Under the pieces are notes generated by a model. The model ran no database searches. It saw only the letters and a program-made list of their open reading frames with translations, and was not told the origin of the DNA. A DNA stretch of 64,000 bases, from the NCBI GenBank assembly GCA_943737045.1, contig CALSFV010000163.1, forward strand, positions 1 to 64,000, in the 5' to 3' direction. The DNA is from Parapristionchus giblindavisi. Taxonomy: Eukaryota; Nematoda; Chromadorea; Rhabditida; Diplogasteridae. The stretch's first letter is position 1. Every line of letters begins with the position of its first letter. Made by a program: the position numbers and the translations under genes. Shown one piece after another: positions 22,903 to 31,043 of this stretch.

Positions 22903-23292
22903 CAGAGCATTGTTCAGCATTCTTCCGACGCCTCTCCACCATCTCCTATCGATTTCTTCATCGGTGATGATAGTGATGCTGAGATGCCACCACCTGTCAT
23001 GATCACGTTTGCTGAGGGAGAAGCCATGCTCTTTCGTGCCACATCTAATATTGTGGCAGCTCAGAAAGAGTTTGATGCTGTTCGAGAAATTCATGATGCC
23101 TGCCTATTGAATTTGTCTTCCCCCATGTTCTCTTGTGCGGATGAGAGTGTCAATACCATTCTATTGATTTCCAGCAGACGCTTGGAAGACGCTGAGAATC
23201 TCGTCATGACCATGCGCATGATCAGATCCGAACTCAGCGACGACCTTGCTAAGAAATATATCGTTGGACTCTCGGCACATCCTGGTCTATAA
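22736..23292 (+). CDS. Maverick companion protein, 147 aa, overlapping start
   Basis: Two exons: 22736-22792 (ATG in a different frame inside the membrane-protein tail) and 22906-23292. The intron 22793-22905 has GTAAAC and ATTAACAG ends; its acceptor spans the stop codon of the upstream gene. The protein has an acidic N-terminus (IDFFIGDDSDAE), then a helical region (ATSNIVAAQKEFDAVREIHDA), a middle with cysteines and a second helix (RRLEDAENLVMTMRMIRSEL). No catalytic motif. The decayed homolog at 3421-3725 supports this reading frame. It converges on the ATPase (stop 91 nt away). Role unknown, perhaps capsid assembly from context only. Confidence 0.7.
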
Positions 23293-23383
23293 CTACCCTC
23301 GTTCAATCGTGTTCCAACACGTTCATTCTTGTATTTGTTCCAAGTCTATTTATGCTTCATTACCGTCATGTATATCTGTATCA

Positions 23384-24049
23384 TTATTTATTGTCTCGTA
23401 ACATATAAACTTTTGTGATATCAAACACGTCTGTACACAAACGAAAGTGGGAATGACTCTCACGGGGATGAGAGGTTATAATAAGGTAGCCGAAATTTCT
23501 CTCAGTGGCGTCGTTAAATGCCAACATGAAATATTTTAACTGACCGGGAAAGAGTTGTTTACCCAAATTGACAACATTTAATTTATCGGCAAGCGCTTTG
23601 AATAGACATAGATAGTGTGAATTGTTGCGAATTACACGAGGGATTTCGAAAAGCGACTGGGCCAGGAGTAGAAAGGAAATATTGTAATGGTGTGAGACTT
23701 TGGTCCACAGTTCTGTGATTATATCCTTGTTGGAGATTGACTCCATCATCAGATCATCCAACACAACCAAGCGATGTTGTCCATCCCTGCTAAGATGTTT
23801 CAGCGTCTCCACATTGGGCAATCCTTGTACCGTTTGAAGATGTATGCCTCTGCAGCTAGATGCACAGGGAAGATTTACTGCCGCTATTCCATGGTGCCAA
23901 TAAATAGTCTCCGTTGGTTGATCGAACAATTGTAAATTATTTAAAAGTCGCAGAACCCATGTGGTTTTGCCACTCTGTGATGCACCTACTACAATGCCGT
24001 TAAAGGGAGTGCGGAATTGAAACGGACCGCTCACTATAGCATTAGACAT
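23384..24049 (-). CDS. FtsK/HerA-type genome-packaging ATPase
   Basis: 221 aa. Walker A is GASQSGKT (22-29). Walker B is RLVVLDDL, followed by a Gln-containing sensor strand (FLLLAQSLFE). This is the A32-like packaging ATPase of Mavericks and PRD1-adenovirus-lineage viruses, which drives DNA into preformed capsids. I chose the Met at 24049 rather than the in-frame 24082 because it follows the minor-capsid stop by one base (TAGAATG) and fits the family length. It is cotranscribed downstream of the minor capsid gene. Confidence 0.92.
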   Translation of the reverse strand: MSNAIVSGPFQFRTPFNGIVVGASQSGKTTWVLRLLNNLQLFDQPTETIYWHHGIAAVNLPCASSCRGIHLQTVQGLPNVETLKHLSRDGQHRLVVLDDLMMESISNKDIITELWTKVSHHYNISFLLLAQSLFEIPRVIRNNSHYLCLFKALADKLNVVNLGKQLFPGQLKYFMLAFNDATERNFGYLIITSHPRESHSHFRLCTDVFDITKVYMLRDNK

Positions 24050-24050
24050 T

Positions 24051-25592
24051 CTAAATGATCCTCTTAAGGTGAAGAACAACACAAATGTAGCCGTTAATCA
24101 CTACGGGTCTGCCTAGAGAATCCATAATTTGAATATGAATTGAATCAACAAACTCTGAACGCACTCCTACATATCTAATTTGTTGAAAGTCTCGTGCCAC
24201 TGTTGTTGTAGATGAGTTTAGGTATGGAATTACTCTAAGCAAATTGGTCTTTTGTGGACCACAAACGGAAAATGTACAAAGATCAGAGTACACATAGAGA
24301 AGATTTTTGCCATTAGTACAATCCGGGGCATTTGATGCAACAACGCCTCCAGAGACCACAAAATCGTCGTTAGAAACAGTGACAAAATGTTGAGTCGTTG
24401 AAAAACCACACATGTACGCAATATCTCCATGAAGTCTGAGGACTTTTACATGTGATTTAAAGTTTACAAAAATTCTACCATAATGATCATCATAGCCAAA
24501 CTCTATACACTCTTCGATATGTTCCTGTTGAGGTGCGATGTGTGCTTGGGTTGGTAGTTGGCTAATGCGAGATGCGACTAGAGTTTTACGTGCAGCTTTT
24601 ATTTTCTCAGATGATTCTTCTTGCGGCAGCATCTGTACCGTTGGCAGTGTGGTTTCTGGGGCGGCTACATGTTGTTCAGGCGCTATTTTTGCCTCTTCAG
24701 GAATTGAATCGACTTTTTTTACTTGCTTCTTCTTCTCCTTTTTCTGGTCCGATTCAGACTTTTTTCCCTCGCTTGCGTCTGTTTTCTCGGTGCCTTTGAC
24801 GGTCTTGGCGTCTGCTTTCTTTTCACTATCACCGATCTTCTCAACGTCGTCAACCTTGATGACATCGGCATCCTTTTTCTTACTGTCCGTAGCCTTCCTA
24901 TCGTCGTCAGCCTTCCTATCGTCGTCAGCCTTCCTATCGTCGTCAGCCTTCCTATCGTCGTCAGCCTTCTGCTTACTGTCATCAACCTTCTTGACATCGG
25001 CATCCTTTTTCTTACTGTCTGCATCCTTCCTATCGTCGGCAGGAGGTTTGACTGTTGTGGTCTTTGTGTCATCGACCTTCTTACTGTCATCAATCTTCTC
25101 AACGTCGATAGCCTTCTTATCGGTGGCAGGTGGTTTTTCAGTAGCAACATCCTTTGTTGAAGTAATGATTGGAGCAAGTTTCGCGCCTTCGGGAAGTGAT
25201 GCAATTTTACGTATTTGCTTTGGAGCTTTTTTACCACCTTCCAACTCTGGATTAGTATCCTTATGTTTAATAGTGTCAGTATCACCAAAAGGAAAGCTTC
25301 TTTTCTGTCGCCCCTTGACACTGGCATTGAGAGCATCAACCAAGGCTAGGGGATTACTGTAGGTCCCTTTAGGCAGGAGGCAGTTTCGAGTACTTGTTCC
25401 ATCATTGAATTCAACACTAAACGCAAGTGGGTCTGGCACTGTTAATATCTCACCAGAGATTAAAATCTCATGCAAACCTACAACCCAATTGTTTCTGAAA
25501 ATCAGGGGTTCTGGCAATCTAGTTTTGAAATCACCAGGCTTATTTTCAGCGCCCGCAATATTGCTAGGCAGATTAATATAAAAGTCGACCAT
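24051..25592 (-). CDS. Penton-like minor capsid protein with charged insert
   Basis: 513 aa. The N-terminal part (1-92, FYINLPSN near the start) and C-terminal part (about 363-513) look like the two halves of a Maverick single-jelly-roll penton, which is usually about 250 aa. Between them is an insert of about 270 residues, mostly Lys/Asp with four KADDDR-like repeats (18-bp DNA repeats near 24898-24965). The insert carries three copies of a motif: IASLPEGAKLAP (130-141), VDSIPEEAKIAP (294-305) and ISQLPTQAHIAP (343-354). A basic RQKR lies at 95-98 and LEGG at 117-120. The insert would project from capsid vertices (inference). The stop overlaps no gene, but the ATPase begins one base later. 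Confidence 0.85.
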   Translation of the reverse strand: MVDFYINLPSNIAGAENKPGDFKTRLPEPLIFRNNWVVGLHEILISGEILTVPDPLAFSVEFNDGTSTRNCLLPKGTYSNPLALVDALNASVKGRQKRSFPFGDTDTIKHKDTNPELEGGKKAPKQIRKIASLPEGAKLAPIITSTKDVATEKPPATDKKAIDVEKIDDSKKVDDTKTTTVKPPADDRKDADSKKKDADVKKVDDSKQKADDDRKADDDRKADDDRKADDDRKATDSKKKDADVIKVDDVEKIGDSEKKADAKTVKGTEKTDASEGKKSESDQKKEKKKQVKKVDSIPEEAKIAPEQHVAAPETTLPTVQMLPQEESSEKIKAARKTLVASRISQLPTQAHIAPQQEHIEECIEFGYDDHYGRIFVNFKSHVKVLRLHGDIAYMCGFSTTQHFVTVSNDDFVVSGGVVASNAPDCTNGKNLLYVYSDLCTFSVCGPQKTNLLRVIPYLNSSTTTVARDFQQIRYVGVRSEFVDSIHIQIMDSLGRPVVINGYICVVLHLKRII

Positions 25593-25701
25593 ACTAGGTC
25601 AATGTATTACACTTTAATGATCTATACATCATTTAAAGATATTTTTGCTATCATAAGCGGTCGGTATCTCTTTATTTCGTGAACAAGAATTGTATTAAAT
25701 A

Positions 25702-26124
25702 ATGTCAAGACGACATGTATACAACCATACAAAAGAAAATTGGCTTGAATTGTTGGGTGGTAATCAGCATGGCCGCGGTCATACTAGGATTGCTCATTTC
25801 ACTGGTGTACGGCCCCAGTATGGTACGGGACTGGGTGGTGTGCTTCGTACTATCATTGGAATGATTCCCAAATTCATGTCAAGTCCTGTTGGACAGAGTC
25901 TAGTTGACCTAGGCACTAATGTTGTGAAAGATGTAACAAGCGGCGCAAGCCTTAAAGATAGTTTGAAGAGTGAGGCGCGTAAAACAGTCAAAAACCTCAC
26001 GGGTGTAGGTCGTAAGAGAATTTCCCAAAAGGGGCGTGGCTCAAAGGTGATTGGCTACATCCGAAATAAGCCAACACCTAGCGCTAGAGGAGGGAGAGTG
26101 ATGAGGAGGGCTTTCATTCATTGA
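25702..26124 (+). CDS. PY-like basic Maverick virion protein
   Basis: 140 aa, rich in Gly, Arg and Lys. Residues 15-21 read LELLGGN, matching the adenain cleavage pattern [MIL]xGG|x after G20. The centre (GLGGVLRTIIGMIPKF) is an amphipathic/hydrophobic helix, and the C-terminus is strongly basic (VGRKR, ARGGRVMRRAF). This layout fits the Maverick PY protein and recalls adenoviral pre-VI or pre-core proteins, which are processed and bind membrane or DNA. The penton-like gene is divergent (start 25592), so 25593-25701 likely holds both promoters. Confidence 0.7.
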   Translation: MSRRHVYNHTKENWLELLGGNQHGRGHTRIAHFTGVRPQYGTGLGGVLRTIIGMIPKFMSSPVGQSLVDLGTNVVKDVTSGASLKDSLKSEARKTVKNLTGVGRKRISQKGRGSKVIGYIRNKPTPSARGGRVMRRAFIH

Positions 26125-26158
26125 CACTCTCAGTGCTGGGAGCCGGTCGGTTGTCAAA

Positions 26159-26554
26159 ATGCTCCCACTTCTAGACTATATTAATGAACAATTACCATAT
26201 TGGTTATCGTTATCGTATTATCATAGAATAACCGCACTTCACGGTCTTCTGTCAAGAATTAATATTGGTGTGGAGGGTTCTTCAAGGTAATCATTATATC
26301 CATTCAAATGTAATTAACATTTTTTCATATTTTGCAGATTTGTTTCTGGGGGTGTTGAAAGAGTAACTCCTGCCCTCCACGATGTCCATGTCTCATTGGA
26401 TAACCACTACACTCTTATCCGTACTCGTCATGGTTGGACAACGGTACTGAATCATGCTTCTGATCGTCTTGGATACAAGCCTAATACTCGTCTTCCACTT
26501 ATCGGCAGTCGTGGAGGCTCTCTTCATACTATTGAATCACTCGTTGTACTTTAA
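26159..26554 (+). CDS. Unknown Maverick protein, about 131 aa
   Basis: Two exons: 26159-26286 and 26338-26554. The intron is 51 bp, ending TTTTGCAG. The N-terminal part is hydrophobic/aromatic (YWLSLSYYHRI). The C-terminal half is shared with the 15016-15817 gene (DVHVSLDNHYTL, HGWTTVLNHASDRLGY, SRGGSLHTIESL). No known fold. Lying between PY-like and major capsid genes, it may be a virion component. Confidence 0.7.
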
Positions 26555-26605
26555 TAATAATCACTCATGTACTCATAAATCATTCATTTACATACCCGTG
26601 TTCAA

Positions 26606-27922
26606 TTGTTGAGCGGTCGTATTATGTTTAAGACAGAGACTGACAAGAGTGTATCAACACTACACCCTAGTTTAGACTTGTTCTCTTCAAGCGGTACTGT
26701 TTGCGGGGTTGAGACCTCTCGTTTCACTGAGATTAGTCTCACATCTGCGCCTGAGATTAAACCCTATGAGTTTAGAATTCAAAATTCCAAAGCCTTTTTG
26801 GACCTGCAAAGAAGTTATATTCTTACGCGATATAAAATTGTAGATGAAAGTGGCAATGATATTCCGGCACCCGCCGCTGCTGATGCAGATGCAGATGTTT
26901 ATGCTCCCGTTAATCTCTTTGGCTGTGCCCAATTTAGGCAAATTCAAGTATTCATCAACGGAGTGCTAGTTTATGATAATGACAACTTTCCTTACAGAAG
27001 TTTTATTAGCGCTTTGTTGTCTTATAATAACGAGTATAAGAGCAACTTTTTGCGCCTAGCCGGCTATAGCAATGAGAGCAGCCCCACATCTGCTACTGAT
27101 TCCGAGTATGTCAAGCGGGTCAACAGCTGTGCAAAGTCCAAGGCCTTAGAGGCCATCACACCCCTGTGGTTTGAACCTGCCACACAGAGTAAAGCGCTCC
27201 TACCCTACATTGATCTGCGCATTCTTTGTTTCCCCTCTGACGATGAGTTTCTGGTTGATAGACGCAAGGGAACAAAGAAATACAGGGTCAAGATTCAGCA
27301 AATGAGTCTCATGTTACACGAACTTCATGTGCATGATTCTGTGGCTATTGCTTTTGATAGTCTTCTACGTCAAAAGGGCTCAATCACTTACAGTTCTCTG
27401 GGTACAGCTGTGAGAACCTTCTTTATCCCAGGAGGCATTAAGGAATTCCCAACCTTCAAAGTATTTAGCAACAATATTCCACGTCGAATCTTCTTCACGA
27501 TGGTGCAAGCGAGTGCATTTAACGGCGACCACAGTAACCCGTTTGTCTTCAAACACCACGATCTACAGAACGTAAGAGTGGAGGCTGGAGGAGAAGTCAT
27601 TCCGTTCCACGAATATGGATTGGACTATGAAAATGGACTGTACGCGAGGGCCTATCTAGCACTACAAGAAGCCCTATCTGTGACTGGAACAGGACAATCA
27701 AATGGAATCTCTCCTACAAAATTTGCCTCTCATGCTTGTATTTATGCCTTTGATGTAGCTGGCGCTGAGAGTGATCAGTTTGCGCTACAGAGAATTGGTG
27801 AAACTACCATTAGATTGACTTTCTCCAAGGACACACCTGCTGGTGGATTGTATGGCATTGTGTTAGGTGAAATGATTAGTAATTTGGAGATTACCTCTGA
27901 TCGTACACCTCATGTATATTAA
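26606..27922 (+). CDS. Major capsid protein (double jelly-roll)
   Basis: 438 aa, single exon. Strand-rich throughout. The block FRQIQVFINGVLVYDNDNFP, then YRSFISALLSYNNEYKS, corresponds to the conserved Maverick MCP segment that carries the first jelly-roll loop. The second half includes a long strand series ending GLYGIVLGEM. It forms the hexon-like trimers of the capsid. Met1 (26606) or Met7 (26624, MFKTETDKS) could be the start; the second has a more typical MCP N-terminus. FIPGG at about residue 274 resembles an adenain site but is probably buried. Confidence 0.85.
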   Translation: MLSGRIMFKTETDKSVSTLHPSLDLFSSSGTVCGVETSRFTEISLTSAPEIKPYEFRIQNSKAFLDLQRSYILTRYKIVDESGNDIPAPAAADADADVYAPVNLFGCAQFRQIQVFINGVLVYDNDNFPYRSFISALLSYNNEYKSNFLRLAGYSNESSPTSATDSEYVKRVNSCAKSKALEAITPLWFEPATQSKALLPYIDLRILCFPSDDEFLVDRRKGTKKYRVKIQQMSLMLHELHVHDSVAIAFDSLLRQKGSITYSSLGTAVRTFFIPGGIKEFPTFKVFSNNIPRRIFFTMVQASAFNGDHSNPFVFKHHDLQNVRVEAGGEVIPFHEYGLDYENGLYARAYLALQEALSVTGTGQSNGISPTKFASHACIYAFDVAGAESDQFALQRIGETTIRLTFSKDTPAGGLYGIVLGEMISNLEITSDRTPHVY

Positions 27923-27948
27923 ACGATAAATGATTATTAAGAACGTGT

Positions 27949-29010
27949 TTATTTGAACATTACAACATCTTTAAGGGGAATCCATCTATCAAATTCGGGT
28001 GAAAAGCCATGTAATCTTACAAGAACCATTACACGACGTCTCTCTCGCTTACGCGAGATAATCTTTTCAATCTTGTACGCCCGGTTGTCTCGTACTTTTC
28101 GAATTTCCTCGGCATAAAAGCGTCCCTCGATGTCCTCTCCGTCCATGTCCTTGAGCTTGAAGTAGGGTGGCTTAACGCATTCCTTCACCTTGTCCACAAT
28201 GAAGACTTCAGCCGACCAACTCGGAAGATATCCCTTCTCAAAAGGCTTGCGTGCCTTACTTATACGCACTGTGTCACCTCTTTTAATGTCTGTCTTGGTA
28301 GTGGCTCTACGCTTTAGACTGACCAGCTGTTCATTAACATCTCCTTCTTTAACATCAATAGGTGCAAGACCAATGGATCGATTGGGCGTTTTATTTATAC
28401 CAAGTACAAACTTGTCCAGCACATCGACCCATGTAAAAGTACCCTTGTGATGAAGATACTTGTACAGACGTTTCTTTAGGGTTTGAATGGCCCGTTCGGC
28501 CATTGCCGCTTTCATTTCTGATCGTGGACTATAGTGCTCAATGAACAGTGACTTGAACAGACCCCTGACTTTTGAGTTGTAAAATTCTTTGCCTTGATCG
28601 GTTACAAAGCGAGAGCACAAGTGCTTATTACGCGTTTGAACTTGTTCAAGTAAAATAGAGATTGCATCATACATGTCTTGAGCGCCCTTACTCTTTACAG
28701 GTACAGCATAAAAGAAGCGAGTATAACAATCAACGGCCACTAAACAATAAGCATGCCCCCCATTATGCCTTTTCCATTTCTGAAAATCTGCTAGATCGGC
28801 CTGTATTGTCTGCCCCGGGCCTATTCCCCTTGTCTTGGATCTGTTATAATTTTGTCTATACTTTCTAAAAAGTGTGTAAGACTCTTGGTCTTCTAGCGCC
28901 TCATTTACCCTCTTTGTATTAACTTTAGCTTTACGGGCAATGGGCACTGCGGATGTATACGCTGTGGGTTCACGAAGATCATGATAGAGTTTATGTATAC
29001 GACTAGTCAT
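27949..29010 (-). CDS. Retroviral-type integrase with chromodomain
   Basis: 353 aa from the Met at 29010 (MTSRIHKLYHDL). The catalytic DDE triad is visible: QADLADF (D72), VTDQG (D138) and AERAIQ (E172). A C-terminal DNA-binding region follows, then a chromodomain-like segment (about 310-353) ending HGFSPEFDRWIPLKDVVMF. It inserts the element and makes the 6-bp target duplication. The frame remains open upstream to 29547, but that part is the shadow of the overlapping 200-aa gene. It is the last gene of the minus-strand cluster, 28 nt after the previous stop. The chromodomain may steer target choice (known for some chromo-integrases). Confidence 0.93.
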   Translation of the reverse strand: MTSRIHKLYHDLREPTAYTSAVPIARKAKVNTKRVNEALEDQESYTLFRKYRQNYNRSKTRGIGPGQTIQADLADFQKWKRHNGGHAYCLVAVDCYTRFFYAVPVKSKGAQDMYDAISILLEQVQTRNKHLCSRFVTDQGKEFYNSKVRGLFKSLFIEHYSPRSEMKAAMAERAIQTLKKRLYKYLHHKGTFTWVDVLDKFVLGINKTPNRSIGLAPIDVKEGDVNEQLVSLKRRATTKTDIKRGDTVRISKARKPFEKGYLPSWSAEVFIVDKVKECVKPPYFKLKDMDGEDIEGRFYAEEIRKVRDNRAYKIEKIISRKRERRRVMVLVRLHGFSPEFDRWIPLKDVVMFK

Positions 29011-29038
29011 GATGTACAACAATAAGTGAAATGAATAA

Positions 29039-29641
29039 TCAAGCGACCCATGACTCTCCTCCTTTTTTATAAGTACTTCTAGGCTTATTGACATCCTTCC
29101 AATCCTGTGTGCGCAACGAACGATTGCCAGAAAGGTTTGGATTGGTGAAAGGCACTCCACTGCGGGTAGCTGAGGGTGATAATTTCTCTGGATTAGCCAC
29201 CTTGGGTCTGCCCCTATAGGGAGGCTTAACAGTAGGAGTAATAGGCGATTCACCCTCGGCCCTTTTCCTCTCACGTGCCTGCTTCTTTTTAGCAGATTTC
29301 GACACGTATTCCGTGTATGGAGCTTCTTTTTCCGCATCATCATCTTGGGGCGGGACGATCTTATCGATGGGGCTGGGAGGTGGTGGTGGCGGTGATGGCT
29401 TTGGAAGATCAACAGGAACAATTGGAGCAGCTGCAGTAGCGGCGGGAGAAGCTGTGACACCCGCCTTGGCATCTTCTCTAAAGCGCGCCAGTCTATTGAA
29501 TAGATCTTCAAAGAAGGCACGTTTTGTGGCTGGGTCAATAGACTCATCTTGGATTAGCTTGTAAATTTCATCCTGCATTGCCTCTACACGCGCCTGCTCT
29601 TTGGATAAGGCAAGAAAGGGGACGAGTTTAAATTTATTCAT
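29039..29641 (-). CDS. Proline-rich coiled-coil Maverick protein, 200 aa
   Basis: Residues 10-60 are strongly helical (EQARVEAMQDEIYKLIQ, FFEDLFNRLARF). A Pro run follows (PKPSPPPPPPSP), then a Lys/Arg-rich segment (KKKQARERKRAEG) and a disordered basic tail. Composition resembles scaffold-like or core proteins. No enzymatic motif. Its ATG lies inside the end of the upstream gene (8-nt overlap, ATGAATAA). Confidence 0.75.
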   Translation of the reverse strand: MNKFKLVPFLALSKEQARVEAMQDEIYKLIQDESIDPATKRAFFEDLFNRLARFREDAKAGVTASPAATAAAPIVPVDLPKPSPPPPPPSPIDKIVPPQDDDAEKEAPYTEYVSKSAKKKQARERKRAEGESPITPTVKPPYRGRPKVANPEKLSPSATRSGVPFTNPNLSGNRSLRTQDWKDVNKPRSTYKKGGESWVA

Positions 29642-29936
29642 TTTTGAGTAAACTAACTAGGGCTAGTGCTGCTGGGATAACAGCGCCTAAAAATCCACTT
29701 CCGTATTGAACAAGATTTGTTCTGGCTTTTCGTTCACGAGAACACTTGCCAATCTCTCTGATAGTGTTAATATACTTGGTGATTACTTTCTTTTCTTTTC
29801 CGGTCAATGGGATACGTGAAATGTTACGTAAAATCTCAACAATACAAGTGAGTTCGGCTACTGTGGCGTTGGACACAATACTAGGGTCTGTAGAGAGACG
29901 TTCAAGAAACGACCGGTGCTTAACGAGTTTACGCAT
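29634..29936 (-). CDS. Small helical Maverick protein with C-terminal hydrophobic segment
   Basis: 100 aa. Basic helices with KHRSFLERL near the N-terminus, then RNISRIPLTGKEKKVITKY, and a C-terminal GSGFLGAVIPAALALVSLL that could insert in a membrane. The pattern (Lys/Arg-rich helices, a conserved Cys in a helix, terminal hydrophobic Gly-rich tail) matches a small protein found in many Mavericks and adintoviruses whose role is not established. It overlaps the protease stop by 8 nt (ATGCGTAA) and its own stop overlaps the next start. Confidence 0.75.
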   Translation of the reverse strand: MRKLVKHRSFLERLSTDPSIVSNATVAELTCIVEILRNISRIPLTGKEKKVITKYINTIREIGKCSRERKARTNLVQYGSGFLGAVIPAALALVSLLKNE

Positions 29937-30390
29937 CGACTAAACAAAAATTGTGGGCGGAGTCTAACCATTGAGTGATTACATTATCATCGTCTTTGAT
30001 TCTTACAAACTTGTCCACAATGGATTTGAAACTCTTTCCTCTACTTTGCATGTGGATGTGATAAATACAGAATGCCCCACATGTTATTGCATTGTCTTTC
30101 TGATGTGCCACTTTGTTGTATATAAAGTGTTTATAGTGGTTACAAAACTTTTTGATCAGTCCTTTTGCAGGTCGACCAAAACTATCGAAAAAATAACACT
30201 TGTTTCCCTTGACAAAAATAGACTGCCAATGTCTGCCGGATGAATCACTTTTATCTGTATTAACACAAAGAGCAAACGAATGAGGAAGTGTAGATGGATG
30301 TGGGAGTAAATCACAAGGAAATGTGCCTAAGAAAATGGGCGATGTATAATGATCTTTACGAAGAATAGCATTTATATTATTGGTATTCAT
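29929..30390 (-). CDS. Adenain-type cysteine protease
   Basis: 153 aa. Catalytic residues are visible: His54 in GRHWQ, Asp69 in FFDSFG, Gln97 in HQKDN and Cys104 in TCGAFCIYH. This is the maturation protease of Mavericks and adenoviruses (C5/C48 type), which trims capsid and core precursors at [MIL]xGG|x. Candidate sites occur in the PY-like and penton-like proteins here. Its ATG overlaps the stop of the zinc-ribbon gene (ATGA). Confidence 0.93.
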   Translation of the reverse strand: MNTNNINAILRKDHYTSPIFLGTFPCDLLPHPSTLPHSFALCVNTDKSDSSGRHWQSIFVKGNKCYFFDSFGRPAKGLIKKFCNHYKHFIYNKVAHQKDNAITCGAFCIYHIHMQSRGKSFKSIVDKFVRIKDDDNVITQWLDSAHNFCLVDA

Positions 30391-30874
30391 TGTTTAATAG
30401 AGGGTCTATCAAAGTCGAACCGACTGGCTCGATTGTTTCTAACACACTGATCGCAAACTTTAATAGTAAGGGTCTGATAACCATCTCCGCTCATGAGCTT
30501 CGTCTCATCACTGCGAAAACGTGTCCAGCACTTGTGACAGAGTGAAACATGTACTCCCTTCACTCCATGACCCCACTGCTTACGTGTCTGAAAATATGAT
30601 AATTAATCATGATGACAATGGATAGATGTTATACCATGGTAGGCTTGAGTGAATCCCTGTACTTTCCAAACAAGTATGCAGCTTGATGAGATTCAGAAAG
30701 ATGGGTTTTGGCGACACTATCCGGTTGTTGTTGGGGATCGATAATATTTTTGGGAATTTCATTAATAAACTTTTCATTTTGCATCATCTCTTCAAATGAA
30801 ACGAGTACCGGCTCAATTGATTGATTCTCTGAAGAGCAATCGGGAAAGCAAGCGTTCTCTGTCAATGAAGACAT
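30387..30874 (-). CDS. Zinc-ribbon protein, first gene of minus-strand cluster
   Basis: Two exons (30874-30635 and 30587-30387) with a 47-bp intron (GTATAAC...TTTTCAG) give 146 aa. The N-terminal 80 residues are acidic, Ser/Gln-rich and probably disordered. The C-terminal part has CHKCW and CDQCVRNN, a CxxC...CxxC zinc ribbon spaced about 30 residues. Such ribbons often bind DNA or RNA polymerase. The stop TGA overlaps the protease ATG. It is divergent from the other zinc-ribbon gene at 31044. Confidence 0.75.
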
Positions 30875-31043
30875 TATGAATGAGACGAAAAAAAGATGGG
30901 CGGGGTTATGCTAATTTAAAAAAAAAAAGGGCGGAGTTTGTGGGCGGAGTTTGTATACTCCTCCTCCTCCTTAACATTACATCACCCAGTCATTCAGCCC
31001 TTGTACAGTGGTATTGAATAGTGACTTCTCTCTCGCTCAAGAA
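30875..31043. promoter_or_regulatory. Divergent promoter with GGGCGG boxes
   Basis: 169 bp between the start codons of two divergent zinc-ribbon genes. It contains GGGCGGGG (about 30899) and a direct repeat of GGGCGGAGTTTGT (about 30931 and 30944), then CTCCTCCTCCTCC. GC-box-like motifs recur in this element (for example near 11953, 22632 and 29954). A shared bidirectional promoter is inferred from geometry. Confidence 0.55.

Noticed and set aside
24538..25362. 274-codon plus-strand frame antisense to the penton-like gene
   Set aside because: Arises from the low-complexity repeats of the Lys/Asp insert; the minus-strand gene is supported by both conserved halves.
27949..29547. 532-codon version of the integrase
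   Set aside because: The 179 extra N-terminal codons are the shadow of the overlapping 200-aa gene; the family start fits the Met at 29010.
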